This document shows positions 10,014 through 19,550 of a stretch of DNA of 64,000 nucleotides, in pieces. This stretch comes from Polyporus tsugae (lineage: Eukaryota; Basidiomycota; Agaricomycetes; Polyporales; Polyporaceae), in NCBI GenBank assembly GCA_024305745.1, contig JAHRBS010000009.1, positions 310,001 to 374,000 on the forward strand. Direction: 5' to 3'. Below the pieces are notes generated by a model. It saw only the letters and a list, made by a program, of their open reading frames with translations, was not told the origin of the DNA and did no database searches. The stretch's first letter is position 1, and each line of letters begins with the position of its first letter. A program made the position numbers and the translations under genes.

Positions 10014-12444
10014 GTGGATACGGTCGGTTTCGGCGTTGGGTGGCACAGATAAATGAGGGTTATTGCGTGCGTGGCCTCGGATCTGATATTGCTGGACGTT
10101 GGCCGGCGAAGAGTGAACCCCCTGACTGTGTGGGTAGTTGTGAGCACCTATGGTGAGAGAGAGCGAGGAAGGTGGAGGAGAACTGACCTGTGAAGACGCT
10201 TGATGAAGGTTTTTATAGCCGTCGAGATGGTGGTTAGACCTAGCTATTCAGTGCCAGCACACCACAGCCATACGGCAGCCAGATTAGCTCTGGCCATGAC
10301 AAAGGAAACACAATGCACTAGTTACATACCGAAGACGGCGCACAATGGTATTCTGGCCGTTACGGTAGAAAAGGAAGGAGACAAGTCCAAGGCTAGTTTA
10401 AGCGAGCATGGTTGGCTTTCCTTCTTGGGAAAAGCAGTTCAAGCGGCCGCCAAGCGCCGAGCGGGACCAAGTGACGGCGTCAAGTTTATTGCAATTGCAG
10501 TTATTGTTACTTCTGTCGCTTTATTACCCCGGCGCAGCACTTGTTCATCGTGCACACTACTTACTCTTGACCTCAAAATAATGTAGGACCCACGGGGAGT
10601 GGGGAGGCTATATACACGCGGTGCATCCCAAGACGGCACAGACCTCATGGAAGAGTCCCTTTGCTCCAAGGGGCGATGTATAGTCGGCATCGCCGGGGAG
10701 CAGTGCTATTTCGCATGGACACACGTCGGGAACCTGTAAACAGTCTGGTCATGGAGGACAATTCGACACGTTCGACACGGAGAACACCCCAAAGTTCCTC
10801 TCCTGAGAGAAACTGCATGTCGACCTCTAATATTGTCAGTCGTGGATGAAGATGGAGGAGGTGCTACCGTGGCACATACATATCTGCATTTCCATCTTCA
10901 GGGAGTATGCGGAGGGTGCGCTGTATAGATTAAGCAGATGTGAGCGATACAGTCGTGTCAAGAACTGAACGTAAAAGACGGAGATGACGGTCCACGACGA
11001 ATCCCGGCGACACACATGCTGTTACCCCCCTCGTCGTATGACATCGCAGACGGAGCGGCTCGAGTAAAACTGAAACTCAAGTCCTCTTACTCCATGGCAC
11101 CACATGCTTCATCGCCGCGGTCCCATAATGTGATGAAAATAATGCGTACGTAGTCTCGGTTAGACTCCATGTATCTCACACGGTATCCGAGTAGTCTTGT
11201 GGGGAAAGGTCGCATCGAGGAGCTCTATGGTTCATACATAGTCAGCAATGAATGCATGCGCAACAGAGTTGAACAGACCCCGAACGAGTTCCAACCTGGT
11301 TCAAACTTCTCGCTTCTAAACAAGCCACATCGAACGCCGAAACCAGCTACGTTCTCGTTCTCGTTCTCGTCCGCCAGAACAGTAAGCTTCTTCCTCCACC
11401 GCGTCGACCGAGGTGCATGTCACCGAACCCTGCGCGACCAGCACGCGAAGTCCAAAGCCGAGGCCACAGAATGGTCGAAAGCTGTATGTGATGCTTGATC
11501 AAAGGTGGTCGAATGTCGATGTCAGACTTGAAGCTATGCGCGAGAGGAAGGGCTCACTGAACATCTGCGGATCCGATACAGAGGTCGAAAAGACGCGTCT
11601 CCCAACCCCTCTTCACAGTGGGCCTCGTCGACCACTACAGCTGCCAACCGGTTCCGAGTCCGAAAGCCGTTGTCCTTCCAATTGCGCAAAGACCTGCGAA
11701 TCCGCTTGAGAGCGACATCTCCGGGGACAAGTCGATGACCAGTAGAGTAAACTGGGGCCTATACACGTCCATTGTGCGGATTGTCTTCGTTCACCAGAAT
11801 TTCCTTGGCTCTTTTGGCGCTTGCAGTGCTTGGCCGACCTGAGCTGCGGTTGGGCATGTGAATCAGAGCAAAATAATTTATTGTTACTTACCTGATCGCG
11901 TTCCAACTTGTGCCTTCAGCGGGTACATCTACATAGCACTTGCTCTTCCGAGGAGACAGGACGGGGAGACCTTCGAAGATGGGGCTCTTACCGTAGCAGT
12001 GCTCACGTATTGGAAAGACACCATCGAAGCCTCGGGATTAGTTCGAGCTAGGATCTTGCTCGACCGCGAGCTTGCGCGAGTCCTTCGAATTGACCTCTTC
12101 TTAAGCGCGACAGGCTGAAGCCGACCCGTCAGAGGCTTGGTCCCTAGTCCAGAGTGGTACTTGCAAGTTGCGGCGCTGGGGAGTCTTCTAGGCTGGGACT
12201 CTAGACTCGCGCACAGCAAGTAGGGATCCCGTCGACCTATGTAGCTATGATAGTCGGACTCGTTGAGCGCTTGAGCGCTTCTCCAAAGGCTCAGGCTATC
12301 CGGTGCTCCGCGCGAGTTCGTTCGGAGAATTCGGCTTGATCCGAAGCCAGGCACGAAAGTCTGAGCGGAGTTAATAACTCATGGTTTTCGGGCTCCGCCT
12401 GCAGGCAACATGTTGAACCCCCACCACTCAACTCCGCTCTCTTC
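10014..12444. other. divergent spacer between FunK1 kinase and HNH gene, left arm
   Basis: Bases 10014-10450 match the right-arm kinase promoter. Bases about 10450-12030 are unique to this arm except for a part related to 34690-34950. Bases about 12030-12444 match 30530-30081. The extra 1.5 kb has no convincing gene. Short open frames here are not conserved. Confidence 0.55.
10210..10217 (-). promoter_or_regulatory. TATA element of left-arm kinase
   Basis: TATAAAAA on the minus strand, in a block also conserved upstream of the kinases at 31070 (TATA at 30861) and 46778 (TATA at 46978). The flanking GTTGGGATGGTGGTTAG-type sequence is shared as well. In all three a GTCAGT donor follows, which suggests a 5' UTR intron. 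Confidence 0.55.
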
Positions 12445-13955
12445 ATGGCCCCTCGGGACGAGGTTACAAAGACCGAACCACTCCAAGTCGTGATTCAAGG
12501 GTTTGTCACTATCCACCACCCCGGGGTGGACCAGCAGCTTTTCGATTTTCCTGCCTACTCCGAGCCAGATCCCGCCAACCCTTCCCAGAAGCTCTTTGGC
12601 GTATGCCACCCTCTCGCTCTCGACGCGTGTCGCATTATCACCAATCACGCTGCCAAAAATCAGGCAGGCTTTCTCGCAGACGACCGTGAAGGCAAAGTCC
12701 CTGTACCTATCGACGATGCCAAGCCCCTATCGCCCCGTACCTACTACTTCCTGGGTCCTGCGGAGGAGGCTGCCAATCGAAACTACCCAATCGTCAAGCA
12801 CTTTAATGCGTTCAACTTTCCTCCTCGGTTACCCGACCATTGGTACGCCGCACGGAGCAGCGGCCGGTTGACGGTGGGCTTTCCCTACGTCGCGAAATCA
12901 GACATGTCTCTCCATGTGGCGACGAGGGACCACGACTGCACCGTCACCAAGTGTCGCTCATGTGCGTTCTTTCATATTGCACTAGGTTTTTCAACCAATT
13001 CTTATTCTGTTGATTGCTATCATAGTCATCCAGTGCGCTCATCTCGTGCCGAAGGCGGAGGTGGCTTGGTTCATGGCAAACGAGATGTTTCTTTACGCCC
13101 CAGACAACGCGGGTGCAGGTGTCAACGCCCATACGAATGGTATCGCATTGCGCGACGACGTGCGTCGCTGCTTCGACTCACACGCCTTCGTTTTCTACCC
13201 CGCCGGCAATGACAAGTTCATGGCATACTTTATGGATATAAACGGCTATCCCGACTATACAGAGCCGTTCCACCGGAGACTGGTGACGATTCACCCCAGC
13301 GTCGCCGTCGAGTTCCTCTACGCACGTTTCGCCTACAACGTCATCCATCTGTACCGACCCGACCCGCTCTTGGATTCCGTCTCTGAGAACGAAGACTTCA
13401 AGGTGTGGGAGGAGAAGCTATCGTCGAAGAAGGCGGGTAAGGCTACCAAGCTTGCAGCCATTGGCGAAGACACCCGCGCGTATACTGCCTTGCAATACAC
13501 CTATTGGCTGCTATCTCATTTAACTCTAGTTATGTCCGAGGCTACTGAACACGGCGAGGCCTCTAAACGCAGCGAGGAGTCAGACAACGGTGCATATGGT
13601 TGCTTCTGTGGCGCATTGACGTGCTAATCCACGTTCTTACGAAGACGGCGACGCGCGGTGGAAGGAACTGCTGTTTGCACGGCTTCCGAACATCGGTATG
13701 CCGCGTTTCCGCATGGTTTCGCTAGATGTCTGTACTAAGTCCTTCTCCATCCATTTAGCTACGCTTGAAGAAGTCGAGCACCCGCTCGAGACAGTCGCCT
13801 GTCACATGGAGACTCCGCATATGCTGCGACTAGCGTCCAAGTACATCAAGGAGCACCCGCAGGTGTGGCAGACGTCGACAACGCCCGGGGGTGCGACGCA
13901 GGAGGATAGCGAGGGTTTTCTAGCGGCGTGGATGACCCGGCCTGGCCCCCCCTAG
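12445..13955 (+). CDS. HNH nuclease-like protein, left-arm copy, degenerating
   Basis: The model uses exons 12445..12961, 13026..13475, 13530..13589, 13645..13695 and 13759..13955, giving 424 residues. It matches the HNH_2-type fungal family: after an N-terminal domain comes H-D-C-T-V-T, then I-Q-C-A-H-L-V-P-K-A-E-V-A-W-F, then N-G-I-A-L-R-D-D-V-R-R-C-F-D. These are the usual metal/catalytic His and Asn blocks. The first two thirds are nearly the same as the copy at 30080. The 3' part is worn. The second donor is GC instead of GT. The acceptor of intron 3 and about 17 codons are deleted, leaving a fortuitous in-frame AG. A TAG at 13953-13955 ends the frame about 75 codons early. Whether a protein is made is doubtful, though the nuclease core is intact. 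Confidence 0.65.
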
Positions 13956-14612
13956 CGGTACGGGCAGACACCTCTAGCAGAGGCCAAGCCAGGAGATTTT
14001 GGCGCATTCATTGCCATGGCCAGGTCCTCTGCTTCGTCGACGTTGACCTTTATCTTGCGAGCCCCGTGTCCCATTCTGTTCGAGTTCCCGCTCCCTCCAC
14101 TTGTTCTGGTCACCTTCTTGGGATGTTTTCTTGGTCCGCTATGTTGTATCGCGACGCTCATCTGCAATGACGACTCGAGGGAGGACACGACGCCGATGTT
14201 GCAATAGCACGGTACGTTGCATAGCCTGCTTCTCTCGCAAACTTCGCGTACACCCCCCTGACCCAGCTGCGCCTCCGACTCTTCTCAGATAATGCCACGG
14301 GCGTGCGCACGCCCCCCACGAGTTCTCGTGCACCATCATCGCCTCTCCGTTCGTCGCGCCCCCCGACTGGTTCGCGCTCTGGATCCTTGACGGCCTGGCC
14401 CGGCTCCTGACTTCACTCTCCGGGTTACGGGCCCGCCGCCCGCTCAACCGCTTTCGTGCACGCGTCGCCATGATCCTACTTCCTTCGTGGTTTGCGTGAC
14501 TCCGACCCCCCACCCCGCATACATTGAACTTTGAGCTACTGCACCCTGAAATAACCCTTTCGACGCGCTTGGCTTCCACAACTTCGCCTCCGTACCGTCC
14601 AGCCTACCCCAA
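13956..14612 (+). other. decayed 3' part of HNH gene plus orphan coding-like frame
   Basis: Bases 13956-14207 align with the last exon of the right-arm HNH gene beyond the premature TAG, with at least one further indel. A conserved GT...CTTCTCAG intron-like block follows to 14288. After it, 14293-14499 is open for 68 codons and contains F-S-C-T-I-I-A-S-P-F-V, then P-P-D-W-F-A-L-W-I-L-D-G-L and a basic end. That frame has no counterpart in the right arm and no ATG at its head. I do not recognise it. Confidence 0.4.
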
Positions 14613-14725
14613 ATGGACGACCTCGAGCAAGTAAAATTCACATGTATGATTGCAGTGGTCGTTGGAACCGGCCGGCAAGGCGGCCAGGCGGTCGCGTGCT
14701 TTTCAAGAAGCGCGTTGATTCTTGA
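14613..14725 (+). pseudogene. cytochrome P450 relic: N-terminus joined to C-terminus
   Basis: The ATG at 14613 opens M-D-D-L-E-Q-V-K-F-T-C-M-I-A-V-V-V. This parallels the start of the P450 at 17436 (M-D-D-L-Q-A-V-A-F-A-C-L-V-V-L). Only about 50 bases later, in another frame, comes G-R-V-L-F-K-K-R and TGA. That parallels the end of the same P450 (G-R-V-L-F-K-K-R-E-G-S-V). All catalytic parts are missing. The simplest reading is a paralogue reduced by an internal deletion, though the match is short at each end. Confidence 0.6.
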
Positions 14726-15674
14726 AGAATCTACGTGACTGGCCAGCTGGATAGGTTAGGGATGGCTCGAATTCTCGGTTTATACGTATATATGAAGGTG
14801 CGCGCATGCAAACAAACGCAGCGGGGTATTGTAAGGAGGCTCCGATCGCGAGTCGCGGTGTCCGTACGCGTATAGGGCGATGCATGGCCTGATGTATAGC
14901 AAGAACGGCGTGTAACAACATTGCGCGCCAATCTGCCATGACCTGCACACGCCTTGTCGACGTCGTGGCCCTTCCAATACTTACAGCAGTTTGCATAACG
15001 ATAGGCCCCTGGGCTGCGTTTTATACACATGGCGGACATTCAAGTTCAGACTCCGAGGATGATGACCTGTGAAAACGAGTACATAGCCGGGCGCTCCCTC
15101 AGCGCTTCCTGAGGTCCATCTGCCTATCATCGCTCGGAGTTCAAACTTCAATTTCCGCTGTGTGTGTAAACCGCGCCCCGGGGGCCTATCGTTATGCAAA
15201 CTGCTGTAACTCTCGGATTAAACTAGAGGAGGCTTGGCAAGAGGGGTGCGAAAGCAAGTTTTCCGACACCGACCTCGAAAGTACTAGGGACCCCGGAAAC
15301 CGGGGGGAGGGAGGGGGGACCCCCCTTAGCCGATGATTAGCGCTGATGGAAGCGAGAGGCTGGATATTCACCGCCGTGAGCTTGCCGCGAGCTACTTACT
15401 GTTGGTGCGCGAGTTGCGTTAAGTTGATAGACCTGCAATGCGAAGGAGTGTATATAGTTGCTTTGTATAACATGTGTATGAATATGATACAATTAGAATA
15501 TTGTAGCTTTCCGATTAGTATTAAAGCAGAATATAAGCACGCGATCCACTGGAGTCCGAGTCTGGCACCGACTCGGAGTGGGAAGAGCCACTGGCAAGTT
15601 GCCGCAACGGTCAGCCTAGGCCATTCTGGTTCCTCAAAACACTCACCAAATAGCTAGTTTCGAAGGCGGCGCAT
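14726..15674. other. intergenic; repeat-like GC-rich block at 15240-15340
   Basis: No gene is seen. Around 15250-15330 there is a run with CGAAAG, GTACTAGGGACCCCGG and G/C tracts that looks like the terminal part of a transposable element. The zinc-finger remnant that follows could belong to it. Confidence 0.35.
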
Positions 15675-16124
15675 TCACTTCAGCTTGGCAGTAAGGTCCG
15701 TAGACGATGCTGCACGTTTAAGGCTGCGGAGCCATGGACACATCTTATCTTCAGGGACTCCAAGACGTAATTCCTCCTCGCGGGAGATGTGTGATGCTGT
15801 GAGGAGACGGTCTGGCACAATGGTACCGTCGCGGATCCCATCCGGAGAGTACCCGGGATGCTCCCTCCAAATGTGCTCTGGCATATTGTACTTCCAGATC
15901 GCGATACAAAATTTGCCTACCTTACAGGTGCATCCAGGGATTGTGCAGATAATTGGGGTGTTCGTAGATGGCATAGTCGACGTCGATGTGAGGCTGGGCT
16001 TGTATTGAAAGTTGTGTGCGTGAGTGCACTCTCCTTCTGCCAGTGCTTGCGGAGCCTTCCCAGATGTTAGGTGGATGTGCTCGCAGGATTTGATACCTGC
16101 GCGGCCACAAAACCCACAGGGCAT
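15675..16124 (-). pseudogene. zinc-finger protein fragment, transposon-related
   Basis: An open frame of 149 codons on the minus strand carries two Cys/His clusters. The first is an N-terminal C-G-F-C-G-R-A-G with later C and H. The second is C-T-I-P-G-C followed by W-K-Y-N-M-P-E-H-I-W-R-E-H-P-G-Y, a C2H2-like knuckle. Sequences of the form W-K-Y-N-M-x-E-H-x-x-x-x-H recur in basidiomycete transposon-linked proteins (recollection, not a search). No transposase or helicase domain is adjacent, and the frame starts without an upstream coding partner, so I call it a remnant. Confidence 0.45.
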
Positions 16125-17435
16125 GGACGAAGCAACCTGAATAAATAGAAATTAAGCTTGGGACGAGCGAAAATAATTGTAGGACTCCTAGTGAACATTT
16201 TTGTCCGGCACATCCAGACGAGCCTGAATAGGCTGTCCAAGTGCTATGTCGCTGAAAGGGCCATTGTATCGTGAGGGGACGGCATCCGTGAACGCGAGAG
16301 GGATGTCGAAGCTTGGGCCGCGGTCCAGGGTGCCGTAGCTAGGATCCATCCACCTCTAAGGGTATAGACCTAGCCAGACAGGTGTTGCCAGAGATAGAAT
16401 AAAAGATTGTAAAGTAGTATGTATTAAAAGAGGGTGGTAGTCCGCCTCCCTGTGCTCTAAGCGGGGAGAGTGAGGTATCGAGTGCGAAGCGAGACGCGTC
16501 TCAATGGGGTCGGGCGGTAAAACGACGCGTTAGTCACGTGCTCTACAGTCCTAGTCCCACGACCAGACAACACCATTTTATAAACCTCCCGCTCGCATTC
16601 CAGGCTCAAAAACATTCCAGGCTTGTATATTGAGTCTACTACACACAGTATACTGAATATCTCACAAATATGTATGAGGTAACTTGAGTTTCGCAAGTCT
16701 CCTCTCAAAAGTCGCGATCAAGGACCTCGGACACCAGTTGGGGGGGGGGGGTTCAAGGAGAGGTCGGTGTACCCGATTCAGATCTTGCCCCCCTCTTGAG
16801 GCTTGGTTCGAACTTCGCGTTCAAGCGTGCCAATGGGCGCTTCCACTAGCGCTGTGCGGCAAAGGCCGATAACTGAGCGCAGCGTAACTCCAACTCTGAG
16901 TCTGACTCACCATCGTACTCCTTGATGATGCCCTCCTTTACGAACCCGTCGCTGCTACATCCAAATGCACACTTGTTTAAGGCATCGATGCATGCAGTGA
17001 CATGCCGTCATCATCCATTCAACGGCGTAATTGAGGCTGTCCGCTTATAGTAGTTGTACTAGTGCCCGATACTGCTGATCAGACTGGTACCGCGTTGGGA
17101 AGATGTGAGTACGCCTCTGTCACTGTCAGCCAGCAGCGACTAAGTATTTCCACCATAGGCTGTCCTTTCGGTCTTCCCTGATACCTATATGCATGCCACA
17201 AAAGCTCTTCTCCAGCAGGAGGGATGACACTCGCGAAAGGTAAATGCCGTACCCCATACTATCCTAAGCATGCCTGACTCTTTCAATTCAGAAATATCTT
17301 CTCTGTGCGTCTGTACGCATTTGAGCGTTCAGATTCCCGGATGTCACCGTCGCCCCTTTTGCCCCTCCCACGGCTGCAACCATATATATGCTTGCATGCA
17401 CTATCCGAGCGACACACCAGCGGATCCTGCCCCGC
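16125..17435. other. intergenic with P450 upstream region
   Basis: Poly-G of 10 or more at about 16741. ATATATAT at 17392-17399 lies some 40 bases before the P450 ATG and is a plausible TATA region. No other gene is recognised. Confidence 0.4.
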
Positions 17436-19550
17436 ATGGACGACCTCCAGGCAGTCGCATTCGCATGTCTTGTGGTGCTCATCGCCATCTACGCTGTGCG
17501 ATGGTACACCGATCCTGTAAGCACACGATATATTCTAGCCACAGCTCGTCCAGCTCGCTGACTGTCGAGCACAGCTACGCGCGATCCCCACTGTCGGCGG
17601 CTCGTCCCTTCCAGGCCTGTCGTACCTTGGCGCTTTGCGCACGCTGGGCGACATCAGGGAAATAATCGACGAAGGATACAGGAGGGTACGTCTTCCAATT
17701 TCCTTGCTGGATCGGATGGCTGCTCATCTCCCAGTCACGGGATGTCCTCTGCAGTATCCCGAGTCGATGTTCAAGATCCCTACCCTTGACAAGTGGATGG
17801 TCGTCGTTTCGGGGAAGAACATGGTAGAGGAGCTTAGGCAACGAGGGGCCCGGGATGAAGAAATGTCTAGTCCAGCTGGAGCAAAAGAGGTGCGTTCCGC
17901 TTGTCCTGCGGACCGCAGATGAAGGTAGCGCTTACGTAGGCCGCTGCGATGGTGTCGCAGTTCTCCAAGCCAAGTATATGTTCGAACCTCAAGTCCTGCT
18001 GGACGAGTACCACATGGATGTGGTGAAGGAGAACCTCACACGAAAGCTCCCGACCATTCTCCCAGGCGTCATTGATGAGGTAGTTGTCGCCGTCAAAGAG
18101 CATATTACAACCAAGGAGAAGGGTAGGACGATGCCCTATCGTTTGGTTTAGGGTATACTAATGTGACTGTGTTGTAGAGTGGACCAGTGTAGAGGTCATG
18201 CCCGCGATGCAGAAAATCGTCGCCAGGGCCAGTAACCGAGCGTTCGTCGGCCTCCCTTTGTGTGAGCAAGTTCCGTACTGCTTAGAATATCTGTTTGCGA
18301 AGTTTACTTGGATGTGTAGGTCGCAACGAGGAGTATCTCGCTCTGGCAGTTGATTTCGCCATGGACTTCATGAAGAGCGCTCTTACACTTCGCCTCTTCC
18401 CTCGTTTCCTGAAACCGTGAGTTCCGAGTACCGCTACGGTGCGGTGTTTCTTAACGAGTGCACAGTATTGTCGCACCATTTGTCAACGGGGTGAAGCATG
18501 ACACCAGCCGCGCTGTGCCATATCTTCGACCCATAATCGAGGAGTGTAAGAGGGCCTTGGTGGAATTGGGTGAAGGATGGAACAACAAGCCAGTGAGTAA
18601 CAGCTGATACAAAGCGCAACTTTCACTGATGGATATTACACAGAAAGACCTGCTGCAGTACATTTTGGACCGGGAGATAGAGAAAAGCGAAACGGTATTT
18701 GTTATCGCCCAACGACTGTTGGCACTCAACTTCGGGGCCATCCCCAACTCATCGAACGTCAGTGCCTCTATACATATACTTCTAACGGACACCTAAACTC
18801 CGCAAACGGTTTCAGACCGTCACTCAAGTACTCTACCACCTCGGGAAGAAGCCCGATTTGCTCAAGCCTCTTAGGGAAGAGATCCAGGCGAGCATCTCGG
18901 CTGACGGTTGGACGAGCGACGCGATGGGGAAGTTGTGGAAGCTCGACAGTATACTGCGGGAAACACTCCGCTACCACGGCGTCAGCCTTCGTAAGCACAT
19001 ACATATTCTGAATTTCCCCTTTACCCAGATCGCTAACTTTGCTGCACGGCGTGTGGTATGTAGTCGCAATGTCTCGGAAAGCTATGAAGGACATCGTGCT
19101 CAACGACGGGACAAGGATCCCGAAAGGGACCCTGGTGAGCGCAGCGGCGTATCCGCAGCACCACGATGCCGCCTTGTTCGAGAACGCGGACACCTTCGAC
19201 CCGTTCCGCTTCGCACGCATGCGGAGCGTCGAGGGCCAGAGCCTGAAGCACCGGTTCACGAGCACCTCCCCAGAGTACATCCCCTTCGGCCACGGCCAGC
19301 ATGCCTAGTGCGTATCCCTCACAATTCCCTGTCCTTTCAGGATATTATTTGACACTGATGGCGGTGCCCTAGCCCAGGGAGGTATTTCGCTGCGAACCAG
19401 TTGAAGGCGATTCTGGCGTACATCATCCTCAACTACGACGTGAAGCTCGGCGGGGACGGTTCACGCCCCCCGAACGTCTACGTTACAACGGCCGTCTTAC
19501 CCGCGCCGCACGGTCGTGTCCTTTTCAAGAAGCGCGAAGGATCCGTTTGA
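17436..19550 (+). CDS. cytochrome P450 monooxygenase, probably defective
   Basis: Eleven exons can be traced: 17436..17516, 17575..17685, 17755..17889, about 17940..18122, 18178..18261, 18320..18416, 18466..18592, 18644..18757, 18816..18990, 19064..19307 and 19373..19550. An N-terminal membrane anchor (FACLVVLIAIYAV) is followed by the I-helix region N-F-G-A-I-P-N-S-S-N, the K-helix E-T-L-R, D-P-F-R-F and the heme loop F-G-H-G-Q-H-A-x-P-G-R-Y-F. The heme ligand x is encoded by TA|C across the last intron, giving Tyr instead of Cys. Other AG choices give a stop. Between exons 3 and 4 no GT-AG pair keeps the frame, and one base appears to be missing in the block before Q-A-K-Y-M-F-E-P. P450s of this type oxidise terpenoids or xenobiotics. 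This copy is unlikely to be an active monooxygenase. Confidence 0.75.

Larger units (their letters stand above)
6590..14290. repeat. inverted segmental duplication, left arm
   Basis: This stretch, carrying a FunK1 kinase (-) and an HNH gene (+), is repeated in inverted orientation at about 28190-34570. Similarity covers both genes, their introns, the 3' flanks and the kinase promoter. It is interrupted by about 1.5 kb present only here (roughly 10450-12030). Edges are by eye: the outer edge matches 34570, and the inner edge is near a shared T-T-C-T-C-A-G at 14282-14288. Divergence in introns is clear, so this is not an assembly artefact of identical copies. Confidence 0.8.
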
